Shown here in pieces: positions 9,082 to 18,044 of a stretch of 64,000 nt of DNA. Position numbers and translations under genes: made by a program. The notes beneath the pieces were generated by a model. It had not been told where the DNA came from. It saw only the letters and a program-made list of their open reading frames with translations, and did not search any database. Location of the stretch: NCBI RefSeq assembly GCF_001425055.1, contig NZ_LMDK01000019.1, positions 248,001-312,000 on the forward strand. The letters run 5' to 3'. Origin of the DNA: Pelomonas sp. Root1237. GTDB taxonomy: Bacteria > Pseudomonadota > Gammaproteobacteria > Burkholderiales > Burkholderiaceae_C. Position 1 is the stretch's first letter; the number at the start of each line of letters is the position of its first letter.

Positions 9082-9089
9082 CTCCTCCC
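9082..9089 (-). promoter_or_regulatory. Ribosome binding site that fixes the cas9 start
   Basis: On the minus strand GGGAGGAG ends 5 bases before the ATG at 9076 and touches the upstream GTG at 9082. Normal Shine-Dalgarno spacing therefore selects the ATG, and the GTG is unlikely to be used. Confidence 0.75.
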
Positions 9090-9199
9090 TGGAGTTCTTG
9101 TATTGATGCCGCCGGTGGATTGGACGTTGATCGCGTCTCCGGTCGTATCAGGGTTGCTCCGCAGGGAGGGCGGTAGCCACGGCGTTAGCATGCACACGT

Positions 9200-9290
9200 T
9201 AGATCGCTGGGAAATGCGCTCTGGACGCTAACAAGCTGAAAGATGCACCAAATGGAAGGCCGCGAAGTCGCAAGACGCGCGGCCTTCGTC
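9200..9290 (+). ncRNA. tracrRNA of the type II-C system
   Basis: Bases 9200-9224 are an exact 25-base complement of repeat positions 8-32. An internal loop follows, and then AAC (9230-9232) can pair with the repeat's first GTT. Downstream, GCTGAAAGATGCACC resembles the Neisseria tracrRNA segment UCUGAAAAGAUGUGCC. The RNA then forms a perfect 10 bp stem, GAAGGCCGCG (9255-9264) / CGCGGCCTTC (9278-9287), which I take as the 3' end although no T-run follows it. It is divergent from cas9. The 5' end is probably a little upstream of 9200; no convincing promoter was seen there. Confidence 0.9.
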
Positions 9291-9375
9291 CTTGTGCGGA
9301 GCAACTGTGGTCGCGGCGCTGCGACAGCGCCCCCGAGGCTCGACGGCGTGGTGGATACCCCGCCGCCTCAAACAT

Positions 9376-11601
9376 TCAGCGCGCGGATCCCGCCGGCACG
9401 TTCACGGGAACCTCCAGGATGAACGACGCACCTTGCCCAGGGCCATCGCTATGGACGCTCAAGCTGCCGCCCATCTCCTGTGCGGCCAGAACGCAGCTGT
9501 GCAAACCAAAGCCATGCCCGTTCTTGCGCGTGGTGAAACCATGAGAGAAAACGCGGGTCAGATTCTCCGGCGCGATGCCTTCGCCGTTGTCCGTCACCGT
9601 GATGCGCAGCACAGGCCCTTCCATCAAAACAGCACCGAGCGTAATGAAGGCGCGTTTGTCCGCGGTCGCGCTCAACGCTTGTTTGGCGTTGCTGATCAAG
9701 TTCACCAGTACCTGCAACACGCGATGCCGATCCAGTAAGAGAGCGGGCAAGGTCGGGTAGTTTTTTACAACATCCACTTTGTGACGCGTCAGCGCAACCG
9801 TGTGCATGCGCAGCGCGTCGTCCAGCAGTTCGTCCACCTTGGCGGATTCGACAACACGCGGCGTGCCTGCATATGACTGCTGGGTTGCGATGACCTGTTT
9901 GATATGTTCCACGCTGCCGCACAGCGCGCCCAGTTCAGTCGTTATGGCTTCGTGCTCACCCTCGAGTGTTCGAGCCAGTTCACGCAAATAGGTGGGCAGC
10001 AGCTTGCCTTTGCTGTCCTGCGTCAGGAACTGCCCCAAATCCTCGGTATGCGCATCCATCAAAGCCACGGAGCGGGCGAGTCCCTTGAGCTTGGATGCCC
10101 GCAACTGGGCGCCAATCAAGTCGGCCGATACGTTGACGCTGTTGAGAACGTTGCCCACGTTGTGCAAAACGTTGGTTGCGATCTCTGCCATGCCGGCGAG
10201 GCGTGCCGCAGTCAGCAGTTGGGCCTGCACCTCTTCAATTTTTCGCTCGGCTTCCTTCAGTTCGGATATGTTTTTTGACGTTCCGAAGGTCCCGATCAGT
10301 TGACCATGCCGGTCTCTCCAGGGGCTTTTGGTGGTGAGATACCAAACAACGCGCCCATCGGGATGGACGGTTTTCTCGCTCTTTTCGACGATGGGTTTTC
10401 CGGTCCGGAGGATTTCTTCTTCATCATGGCTGAATTCACTCGCCCTGTCCTGGCCGTAAAGGTCTGCATCGGTTTTGCCGATCACATATTTTTCAAACTC
10501 ATCCACGTTGGCCAAATGCGGCGGGAGTGCGTCTTCATCCGTGCCGGGATGTACTGCGCGGTAGCGGCTGATCGATAGTCGCAGCAGGTTATGCAGCTCT
10601 GAACGGCTTATTTTGACGAAGCGTGATTTCAAATCCTTGAAGAAGATGGAATCAGGCGAATTCTCCATCAGCGTGCTCAGCAAATCGTGGTGATATGCCA
10701 GCGCTGCTTCCGACTGCTTCAGCGCAGTAATGTCCTTGGAGATGCCGAAGGTGCCGATGATGACTCCTGCACTGTTGCGCAGCGGCATTTTGGTACTCAG
10801 CGTCCAGGACTCGGCGCGGCCATCCTTCCAGGTTTCCTTCTCCGCTTTGCCAATCATCGGTTGGCCTGTGCGCAGTATTTCCTGTTCATCCTCATAGGCG
10901 GGGCGCGCATGCTCTTCGGAAAAAAAATCGAAATCTGTCTTGCCTACCAATGCCGCCGGCGACGCGGCCCCGAATTGCAACGCCTGGGCTTTGCTGCATT
11001 TGAGAAAACGGGACTGCATATCTTTGAAATAAATATGATCGGGTGAGTTGTCCAGGAGTGTGCGCAGCAAATCTTGCTCATTGATCTGGGACGCATCCAC
11101 TGGGCTCTCTGCCGCTGTCGTCTCTGCCGACGAGTTCACGCCTTGATGCGCCTCGGCAAACTGTTGCAAATGCCACTTCTCTGTCAGGGAATGTGACAGC
11201 TGGATGACTTCGACGCGGTCAAGAGGCATTTGAAGCGTCAGCCACCTGCTATTCGTTGCTCCCATGGCTTCGAATAACGAGTCAGAGGAAGAAGCGAGCC
11301 GCTCCGCGCAAAGCACGATCTGAACTCTGGGATCAATTGCCCAAATTTGGGGGGCTATTTCGACCGCTGTCCATGCCTTCGTTTGAGAGGCGCCTATGAA
11401 TACCAAGGTATAAGGTTGTGAGGCCAGCAGGGACTGCTGCATAAGGGCAAGGCTGTCGGGGGTGTCGCGGGCGCAGTCCAGTTCGAATTTCCCTTGCGCA
11501 TGGGCATCTTCGACCAACATGTTGCGAAAGGCGCCGTGAGTGTCGGGATTGCTGTCCACGACGAGAATACGGCCCTTGTTTGGGGCAGGCCATGTTTTCA
11601 T
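9376..11601 (-). CDS. Sensor histidine kinase with pseudo-receiver and two PAS domains
   Basis: 741 residues from the ATG at 11601, chosen because longer in-frame extensions run back into the upstream kinase gene. An N-terminal receiver-like domain (about 10-140) has lost its phosphoacceptor: where the upstream paralogue has AFVDMRMP this one has VFIGASQT, with Gly70 in place of Asp. Two PAS domains follow (about 150-290 and 290-430), each with the NSPDxIxFKD opening. The phosphoacceptor His is about residue 480 in TNVLHNVGNVLN. The C-terminal ATPase domain has an N box (NLISNAKQAL), DNGEGI and GFGLH. The ligand is unknown. It sits 26 bp downstream of a second kinase and probably works with it. 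Confidence 0.85.
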   Translation of the reverse strand: MKTWPAPNKGRILVVDSNPDTHGAFRNMLVEDAHAQGKFELDCARDTPDSLALMQQSLLASQPYTLVFIGASQTKAWTAVEIAPQIWAIDPRVQIVLCAERLASSSDSLFEAMGATNSRWLTLQMPLDRVEVIQLSHSLTEKWHLQQFAEAHQGVNSSAETTAAESPVDASQINEQDLLRTLLDNSPDHIYFKDMQSRFLKCSKAQALQFGAASPAALVGKTDFDFFSEEHARPAYEDEQEILRTGQPMIGKAEKETWKDGRAESWTLSTKMPLRNSAGVIIGTFGISKDITALKQSEAALAYHHDLLSTLMENSPDSIFFKDLKSRFVKISRSELHNLLRLSISRYRAVHPGTDEDALPPHLANVDEFEKYVIGKTDADLYGQDRASEFSHDEEEILRTGKPIVEKSEKTVHPDGRVVWYLTTKSPWRDRHGQLIGTFGTSKNISELKEAERKIEEVQAQLLTAARLAGMAEIATNVLHNVGNVLNSVNVSADLIGAQLRASKLKGLARSVALMDAHTEDLGQFLTQDSKGKLLPTYLRELARTLEGEHEAITTELGALCGSVEHIKQVIATQQSYAGTPRVVESAKVDELLDDALRMHTVALTRHKVDVVKNYPTLPALLLDRHRVLQVLVNLISNAKQALSATADKRAFITLGAVLMEGPVLRITVTDNGEGIAPENLTRVFSHGFTTRKNGHGFGLHSCVLAAQEMGGSLSVHSDGPGQGASFILEVPVNVPAGSAR

Positions 11602-11627
11602 GATGGGTTGCCTTGCATGAAGTGGCT

Positions 11628-13058
11628 TCAGATATCGGACACTGGCACTTCGGCTTGCGTTTTTGTCTGTCGCACGGGCAGCGTGACGCGAAACGTGGTG
11701 CCTTGACCCACGACACTTTCCACGTCGATGCGGCCGTGGTGTTTCTGCACGATGCCGTAGGACACCGATAGCCCGAGCCCCGTGCCTTTGCCAACGGGCT
11801 TGGTGGTGAAGAAGGGCTCGAAAATATGCTTGAGCGTGTCGGGTGGTATGCCAGTGCCCGTGTCGGCCACCTCCATCCACACGTGCGCCCCTTCGGCTCC
11901 CGTTCGAATGGCGATGCGGCCACGTTTTTCACCAATGGCGTGAGTCGCATTGACCACAAGGTTCATCACCACCTGATTGATCTGTGAAGGCAGGCATTCA
12001 ATATTGGGAATGGCGCCATATTCCTTGACCAGATCGGCCTTGTACTTGATTTCGCTGGCGACGATATTCAGCGTCGAATCGATGCCCTGGTGCAGATCGG
12101 CTGATTCCCAGTCTTGCGACGAATCAATGCGGGAAAAGTCCTTCAGATCCTGGACGATCTGGCGCACCCGCACAATGCCTTGCTTGGATTCTCGTATGAG
12201 CACTGGAATGTCTTCTTTCAAGAAATCCAGCTCCACACGTTCACGCAGTGCGCGCAGATTTGCAATCACCTCGGGTGCCGTGATGCTGGTTTCTGCGTGT
12301 TCATAGGCGGCAATCAGCTCGAATAGTTTTCCGATATATCCATCCAAGGTGCCATGGTTGGAGAAGATATAGCCGATCGGATTGTTTATCTCATGCGCGA
12401 CACCTGCCGCAAGCTGACCGATGGAGGCCAGCTTTTCTGATTGGATCAATTGCCCTTCCAGATGCTTGCGCTCCCTTATCTCGTTCTGTAAAACTTCGTT
12501 GACGGTGAGCAGTTCACTGGTGCGTTCCCGTACCGCGTCTTCCAAAAGGGTGCGGTGCGCCGCCGCATCCTGCATCATTTGCCATTTGGTGGTGAGCGCC
12601 GTGGCCAGTTGGAAGACCTCGATGGAATCAAAGGGTTTTTTGAGGATCAGCAGACGGTCGGACACGTCCAGGCGCGCCAAGATATCGGCCCACGAACCGT
12701 CGGCATATGCCGTGCAAATAACGACCTGCAAACGTGGGTCGCGCTGCCATAGATGTTCAATGGTTTGCACACCATCCCAGCCGGGCGGCATGCGCATATC
12801 CACGAAGGCCATGGCATAGGGCCTGTTTTCGTGGAGGGCGGCCTCTAATCTTGAAAGCCCCTCCTGCCCCTGATAGGCAGAATCGAGTTCAAAGGCGATT
12901 TGGGGGAGCGCGCTGTCCTCTTCGCCAAACAAAGCTGCTTCCACGGCGCTGAGTTGCGCGTGTTCCGGCGCTTGCGGCATGAGGATCTTTCGAAAATCCT
13001 CGTGGATTGCAGGCATGTCATCCACCAACAGGATGCGACGGTTTTGCGGGGTCTTCAT
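11628..13058 (-). CDS. Hybrid receiver-histidine kinase
   Basis: 476 residues. An intact receiver domain lies at the N-terminus: acidic pair DD13-14, phosphoacceptor Asp87 in AFVDMRMP, Lys140 in LILKKPF. A coiled-coil linker (about 160-210) leads to a HisKA domain with His222 in GVAHEINNP and a HATPase domain ending [14 protein letters not shown]. There is no membrane segment, so it is a cytoplasmic sensor. The ATG at 13058 has GGAGGG six bases upstream. It is the first gene of a two-kinase unit. The 271 bp upstream (13059-13329) hold no gene that I can support and presumably contain its promoter. Confidence 0.87.
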   Translation of the reverse strand: MKTPQNRRILLVDDMPAIHEDFRKILMPQAPEHAQLSAVEAALFGEEDSALPQIAFELDSAYQGQEGLSRLEAALHENRPYAMAFVDMRMPPGWDGVQTIEHLWQRDPRLQVVICTAYADGSWADILARLDVSDRLLILKKPFDSIEVFQLATALTTKWQMMQDAAAHRTLLEDAVRERTSELLTVNEVLQNEIRERKHLEGQLIQSEKLASIGQLAAGVAHEINNPIGYIFSNHGTLDGYIGKLFELIAAYEHAETSITAPEVIANLRALRERVELDFLKEDIPVLIRESKQGIVRVRQIVQDLKDFSRIDSSQDWESADLHQGIDSTLNIVASEIKYKADLVKEYGAIPNIECLPSQINQVVMNLVVNATHAIGEKRGRIAIRTGAEGAHVWMEVADTGTGIPPDTLKHIFEPFFTTKPVGKGTGLGLSVSYGIVQKHHGRIDVESVVGQGTTFRVTLPVRQTKTQAEVPVSDI

Positions 13059-13329
13059 CGCTGGCCCTCCGGATTGGGGACTGATTTTTCAGAATAATTA
13101 GAGCAGATTTCCGTAAGGGTATGTCGCGAATGAGATACTGGCTGTGCACCCGTCTTATGGGAGTGGATTGAAATTTCTGACCGATTGGAGTCATTGGGGC
13201 GCAGGGCTTCGCTCCTCCGCTCATTACTGGCTGCTGCATCCAGTGCGCACTTGGCAGCGGCCCGAAGTGGCGGTCATGGTGGGCCCATGTGCGGCCCGGT
13301 GTTCGGAAGCGGGACTTGCCGGGTTTAGC

Positions 13330-16300
13330 TCACTTGAAGTCCCGACTCTCCGTCGGCAACCGGCCCAGCAGCGGGTTGAGGTTGGTGAAGCCCTGCGCCA
13401 GCAGGTGGCGCACATCGCCGTCGCCGCGCTGCCAGACGCCTTCCACGGCCAGCAGCCGTGCGCCGAGGATGGTGTTGCGGTGCTCTTCATAGACCTTGGG
13501 CCAGACGATGACCTGCACGTTGCCGGTCTCGTCCTCCAGCGTGACGAACAGGGTGCCCTTGGCCGTCTGCGGCTTCTGCCGCCCGGTGACGATGCCGCAG
13601 GCCTTGGCGCGGCGGCCGCTCTTGACGGCGTCGAGCTGCTGGGCGCTGAGCAGCCCTTGCTTGGACAGGCGTGGGCGCAGCAGGGCCAGCGGGTGGCGGC
13701 GTAGCGTCAGGCCCGTGGCGGCGTAGTCCCACAGCACCTCCTCGCCCTCGGCGGCGGCGGGTAGTTCGAGATCATCCTCGGGCAGCAGGCTGCCCTGCAG
13801 CAGCTCCGGCATGGCATGCAGGGCCGAGGCCTGCCAGACCTGCTGGCGGCGATGGCCGGCCAGCGACGTCAGTGCATCGGCGGCGGCGAGCTGTTGCATG
13901 TCTTGCTGCGTCAGGCGGGCTCGGAAGGCCAGGTCCTGCGGGTGGGCGAATTCGCCGTCGCGAGCGCGAGCCTGCTCGATGCGCTCGGCCGCCTCGTCGC
14001 CCAGGCCGCCGACGAGGCGCAGGCCCAGCCGCACGGCGGGTTGGTGCTCGCCCGGTCGGGGCTCCAGCGTGCTGTCCTTGTTGCTGTGGTTCACGTCGAT
14101 GGCGCGCACCTCGACCTCGTGCCGGCGCGCGTCCTGAATGAGCTGGCTGGGCGTGTAGAAGCCCAGCGGTTGCGAGTTCAGCAGCGCGCACAGGAAGGCC
14201 GCGGGCTCGTGGCATTTGAGCCAGGAGCTGACATAGGTCAGCAGCGCGAAGCTGGCGGCATGGGACTCGGGGAAGCCGTAGGAGGAGAAGCCCTTGATCT
14301 GGCTGAAGATGCGCTCGGCAAACGCGTCCTCATAACCTCGTTCTCGCATGCCCTTGACGACCTTGTCGTAGTACTTCTCCAGCACGCCGGGGCGCTTCCA
14401 CGCGGCCATGGCACGGCGCAGCTGGTCAGCCTCCCCGGCGCTGAAGCCCGCGGCGATCATGGCCACCTGCATGACCTGCTCCTGGAAGATGGGCACGCCC
14501 CGGGTGCGCCACAGGGCTTCCTTCAGCGCCTCGCTGGGGTACTCCACCTGGTCTGCCGGCAATGCGCGGTTCTTCAGATAGGGGTGCACCATGCCGCCCT
14601 CGATCGGCCCGGGGCGGACGATGGCGACTTCCACGACCAGGTCGTAGTAGTCGCGCGGCTTCAGCCGCGGCAGCATCGACATCTGGGCTCGCGATTCGAT
14701 CTGGAACACACCGATGGTGTCGGCCTTGCAGATCATGTCGTAGGTGGCGGTGTCGTTGTCGGGGATGGTCAGGTCGATGGCCGTGCCGCGCATCGGGTTG
14801 ACGAGATCGAAGCAACGCCGGATGGCGCTGAGCATGCCCAAGGCCAGCACGTCGACCTTCATCATCTTCAGCTCGTCGATGTCGTCCTTGTCCCACTCGA
14901 TGACGCTGCGGTCCTTCATCGTCGCGTTCTCGATGGGCACGAGGCGCTCGAGCGAGCCTTGCGTCAGCACGAAGCCGCCCACGTGCTGGGAGAGGTGGCG
15001 GGGCAGCCCGTTGAGCTGGCGGCCCAGGGTGATGAGTTGCTGAAGCCGCGGATCGTCGTCCGGCAAGCCAAGCTGCTGCAGCAGCTCGATCCGATGTTCT
15101 TCGGGCAGCACCTGGGTGGACCAGCCGCTGTGGTCATTGCTCATCACTTCGAGCTGCGCCTCGCTGAAGCCCAGCGCCTTGCCGACATCCCGGATCGCGC
15201 TCTTGGGCCGGTAGCAGATGACGACGGCCGTCAGCGCGGCACGGTCGCGGCCGTATTTCTTGTAGAGGTGCTGGATGACCTCCTCGCGGCGCTCATGCTC
15301 GAAGTCGACGTCGATGTCGGGCGGTTCGTTGCGCTCGCGGCTGATGAAGCGCTCGAACAGCAGCGTGCTGCGGTCGGGGTCCACCGATGTGACGTGCAGG
15401 CAGTAGCAGACGACGCTGTTGGCGGCTGAGCCGCGACCCTGGCAGAGGATGCCGATGCTGCGCGCGAAGTCGACCACATCGGCAACGGTCAGGAAGTAGT
15501 GTTCGTACGCCAGCTCCTCGATCAGTTCCAGTTCGTCCTCGATGCGGCGCTTGAATTTGTCGGGCACACCGCCCTTGGCTTCTGGCCAGCGCTTGTAGGC
15601 ACCGGCATAGGTCAGGTCGCGCAGGTGCTGGCGCGGCGTGCGACCGGCAGGCACAACCTCGCTGGGGTAGCGGTAGCTGATCTCGTTGAGGCTGAACGTG
15701 CAGCGAGCCGCCACCTGCGTCGTCTCTCGCATCAACGCTTGCGGATAGATCTGCGAGATCCGGTAGCGGCTGCGCAGATGGCGCTCGGCGTTGGGCTGCA
15801 GGTCGAAACCGCACTCGGCCACCGTGCGGCCCAGGCACGTGGCCGTCATCACGTCCTGCAGCGCCTTGCGCGAGCGCACGTGGAAGTGCACGTCACCGGC
15901 GGCAACCAGCGGCAGCGCCGTCTCCTCGGACAGCGCCTGCAGCCGCTGCAGCCACAGCGCATCGCTGGCCTCGCGCAGCAGCTCGACGGCGATCCAGGCG
16001 CGGCCGGCGAAATGGCGCAGCACCCAATGCGCCGCCGGCGCCAGCTCGGCATCTGGGGCCTCGCGCGGCAGCACGAGCAGGGCCAAGCAGTCGGACAGTT
16101 TCTCGGGTGAGATCTGGCGCCAGTGCAGCGTGTACTCGCCTTTGACCGGGCTGGCACGCCGCAGCCGGGTGATGAACTGGCTGAGATTGCCGTAGCCGTT
16201 GAGGTTCTGCGCCAGCAGCACGAGCTTGAAGCGCGGCGTGCCGGTGTCGTCGCGCACAAGGAACTCGCTGCCGATCAGCAACTGCATCAGCTGCGGTTGC

Positions 16301-16671
16301 GCAATGTCGTCTTCGGTCTGGCCCGCCTCGCGTGCAACCTCTTTCAGGGCGTGGTGCGCTGCCTCGCGCATCTCCCGCAATTGCTTGTGCGCGCGCACGA
16401 CGCCCGCCAGCGAGCATTCGTCGGTGATGGCCAGCGCTTCGTAGCCCAGGTCGCAGGCACGCTCCACCAGTTCGGCCGGCTCGGACGCGCCACGCAGGAA
16501 GCTGAAGGCCGACAGGCAGTGCAGCTCGGCATACCGCGGCACGTCGGTGCGCGAGCCGGGCTGGGCCCGTTGCCACCCATCGGCGGCGCGGCGCAGGTCG
16601 GCTTCCGAGGCGATTCCCTGCTCGCGCAGCATCGCCAGCCGCTCGTCGCGGTCCGACATCGGCGGCGTCAT
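13330..16671 (-). CDS. dnaE2: DnaE2/ImuC, error-prone DNA polymerase III alpha subunit
   Basis: 1113 residues. An N-terminal PHP domain begins YAELHCLSAFSFLRGAS, followed by the polymerase III alpha palm with the catalytic acids in PDIDVDFEH, then helix-hairpin-helix and OB-fold regions (KGTLFVTLEDETG). It is the polymerase of the ImuA-ImuB-DnaE2 mutasome, which copies past lesions during the SOS response and causes mutation. The ATG at 16671 overlaps the imuB stop (ATGA), so translation is coupled; longer in-frame starts lie inside imuB and are unlikely. As last gene of the operon it should share the LexA control at 18928. Confidence 0.95.
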   Translation of the reverse strand: MTPPMSDRDERLAMLREQGIASEADLRRAADGWQRAQPGSRTDVPRYAELHCLSAFSFLRGASEPAELVERACDLGYEALAITDECSLAGVVRAHKQLREMREAAHHALKEVAREAGQTEDDIAQPQLMQLLIGSEFLVRDDTGTPRFKLVLLAQNLNGYGNLSQFITRLRRASPVKGEYTLHWRQISPEKLSDCLALLVLPREAPDAELAPAAHWVLRHFAGRAWIAVELLREASDALWLQRLQALSEETALPLVAAGDVHFHVRSRKALQDVMTATCLGRTVAECGFDLQPNAERHLRSRYRISQIYPQALMRETTQVAARCTFSLNEISYRYPSEVVPAGRTPRQHLRDLTYAGAYKRWPEAKGGVPDKFKRRIEDELELIEELAYEHYFLTVADVVDFARSIGILCQGRGSAANSVVCYCLHVTSVDPDRSTLLFERFISRERNEPPDIDVDFEHERREEVIQHLYKKYGRDRAALTAVVICYRPKSAIRDVGKALGFSEAQLEVMSNDHSGWSTQVLPEEHRIELLQQLGLPDDDPRLQQLITLGRQLNGLPRHLSQHVGGFVLTQGSLERLVPIENATMKDRSVIEWDKDDIDELKMMKVDVLALGMLSAIRRCFDLVNPMRGTAIDLTIPDNDTATYDMICKADTIGVFQIESRAQMSMLPRLKPRDYYDLVVEVAIVRPGPIEGGMVHPYLKNRALPADQVEYPSEALKEALWRTRGVPIFQEQVMQVAMIAAGFSAGEADQLRRAMAAWKRPGVLEKYYDKVVKGMRERGYEDAFAERIFSQIKGFSSYGFPESHAASFALLTYVSSWLKCHEPAAFLCALLNSQPLGFYTPSQLIQDARRHEVEVRAIDVNHSNKDSTLEPRPGEHQPAVRLGLRLVGGLGDEAAERIEQARARDGEFAHPQDLAFRARLTQQDMQQLAAADALTSLAGHRRQQVWQASALHAMPELLQGSLLPEDDLELPAAAEGEEVLWDYAATGLTLRRHPLALLRPRLSKQGLLSAQQLDAVKSGRRAKACGIVTGRQKPQTAKGTLFVTLEDETGNVQVIVWPKVYEEHRNTILGARLLAVEGVWQRGDGDVRHLLAQGFTNLNPLLGRLPTESRDFK

Positions 16672-18044
16672 GCGAAGACCCCATGCAGGAACCATCCCGA
16701 TGTGGCCGTTGCCGCGTCCGGCAGGCGCTCGTGATAGACCCACAGCAACCCGCGCGCGGCGCTGCGGTAGACGAAGTAGTCGCGCGTCTGCAGGCCGCCG
16801 CGGCCCTCCCACCACCCGGCCTCGATGCGGTGCGGGCCGCTGACTCGCGCCAGCGGCCCGGCGTACAGCGGCTGTTCCTGCGCATCGCAGCGCAGTGGCT
16901 GTGGTGGCTCGACGAGCCAGGTCGGCTGCGGCCCTGGTGGAGAGCGCACAGCTACGGCAGGCGGTGCTGGCCAAGGCTGCCAGCGCTGCATTTCGGCCAG
17001 CCGATGGTCTTCGCGCAGCCGGCCTTCGCGCACATGGTCGGCGCCCAGGCGCACCGACAACCGCTCCAGCAGCGCATTCGTCGTCGTGCGCTCCTGCGGA
17101 TCGGCGGGGCCGGGCAACAGGCTGCTGCTGCCTTCCTCCAGCGGCAGCACGGTATCGGCGCTGAGGCGGATTTCGCCGGCTGGCGCGGCCAGTGTCATGC
17201 GGCCCAGGTGTTCGGACAGCAGCCTTGTAAGCCGCCTCAGATCGCGCGTCGTGTCCGCCGTGGCCACGGTCAGCTCGCCGCTGTCGGCCACGTCGCGGGG
17301 GCGCATCGCGTCGTGCTGCCAGGCCAGTCGCAGCGCACGCACACCGGCATGGCGGGCGGCGAGGAAGGCGCAGAGCTGGCGCAGCAGGGTTTCAGCAAAG
17401 TGCAGCAGCACGGGCGCGTGCTCGACGCGGTAGGGCAGCTCCAGCCGGGCGTCGAAGCGATCGGGCAGGGTCAGCCAGCTGTGTATCTCGGGCAGGTCGC
17501 CATAGGCCTGGTCCAGCGCCGTCAGCAGCGCCGGGCCAAAGCGCTTGGCCAGTGCCGGGCGAGGCAGCCGGCGCAGCTCGCCCAGGCGCGTGCAGCCCAG
17601 GCGGGCCAGCATGGCGTGATGGGCTTGGGCGGCGCTCAGTGCCGATAACGGCAGCGCGTCCAGGCGCTCGCTCAGGCGGCCAGGATTGATGTCGCTGCAA
17701 CGCGCCAGTGCCAAGGCGCCCAGCGCTGTCGGCGCCCAGGCCATGTCGCCCAGGGCCAAGCCGGCTTGTGTTGCCTGCGTCTGCAGCCGCTGCCGCAACG
17801 CCCGTGCGCCGCGGAACAGCCGCAGGCTGGCCGACACCTCGGCCACCACCGCTTCCTCCAGCCGCGCAACGCGCGGCGTGAAGCTCAGCGCCAGCCAGCC
17901 GAGGGCGTCAACATCGCCAATATGACCTGTTGACCCCCAGGGCAGGGCTGCGCCCTGCCCGCCCCCCGAGGGGGTCAAGGCAACTTGGGGCGGCCCGGCG
18001 TTGCCTTGGGCATCAGGCCTGCAGCACAGGGCGAGCCAGCGCAT
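16668..18044 (-). CDS. imuB: ImuB, inactive Y-family polymerase homologue of the mutasome (N-terminus altered)
   Basis: 458 residues. The opening MRWLAL and the segments WLALSFTPRV, EVSASLRLFRG and the thumb/little-finger region follow ImuB. The family lacks polymerase catalytic acids and serves as the hub linking ImuA, DnaE2 and the beta clamp. Between the opening and the SFTPRV segment only about 40 residues are present, a Gly/Pro-rich stretch (VALTPSGGGQGAALPWG) encoded largely by the palindromic element at 17930-17978. Homologues I know have roughly 60-80 ordinary palm residues there. The reading frame is intact, but the N-terminal palm may be truncated. It overlaps imuA by 32 bp. Confidence 0.88.
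   Translation of the reverse strand: MRWLALCCRPDAQGNAGPPQVALTPSGGGQGAALPWGSTGHIGDVDALGWLALSFTPRVARLEEAVVAEVSASLRLFRGARALRQRLQTQATQAGLALGDMAWAPTALGALALARCSDINPGRLSERLDALPLSALSAAQAHHAMLARLGCTRLGELRRLPRPALAKRFGPALLTALDQAYGDLPEIHSWLTLPDRFDARLELPYRVEHAPVLLHFAETLLRQLCAFLAARHAGVRALRLAWQHDAMRPRDVADSGELTVATADTTRDLRRLTRLLSEHLGRMTLAAPAGEIRLSADTVLPLEEGSSSLLPGPADPQERTTTNALLERLSVRLGADHVREGRLREDHRLAEMQRWQPWPAPPAVAVRSPPGPQPTWLVEPPQPLRCDAQEQPLYAGPLARVSGPHRIEAGWWEGRGGLQTRDYFVYRSAARGLLWVYHERLPDAATATSGWFLHGVFA
17930..17978. repeat. REP-like palindromic element inside imuB
   Basis: An outer 9 bp perfect inverted pair (TTGACCCCC / GGGGGTCAA) encloses an inner 9 bp perfect inverted repeat (GGGCAGGGC / GCCCTGCCC) with a 3-base loop. 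Next to it lies CCCCCCGAGGGGG, a third short hairpin. The architecture matches the intergenic element at 44683-44755. It is in frame with imuB and encodes part of its odd N-terminal insert. Confidence 0.8.

Noticed and set aside
9125-9199. A tracrRNA promoter upstream of the anti-repeat
   Set aside because: TTGATC, TTGCTC and TAGCAT occur, but none of the pairs has 16-18 bp spacing, so I do not call a promoter.
13059-13329. A gene in the gap before dnaE2
   Set aside because: Frames here are short or extend into antisense of dnaE2, with no start signal or recognisable product.
13816-15429. A 537-codon open frame opposite dnaE2
   Set aside because: Antisense shadow; the minus strand is a clear DNA polymerase III alpha homologue.
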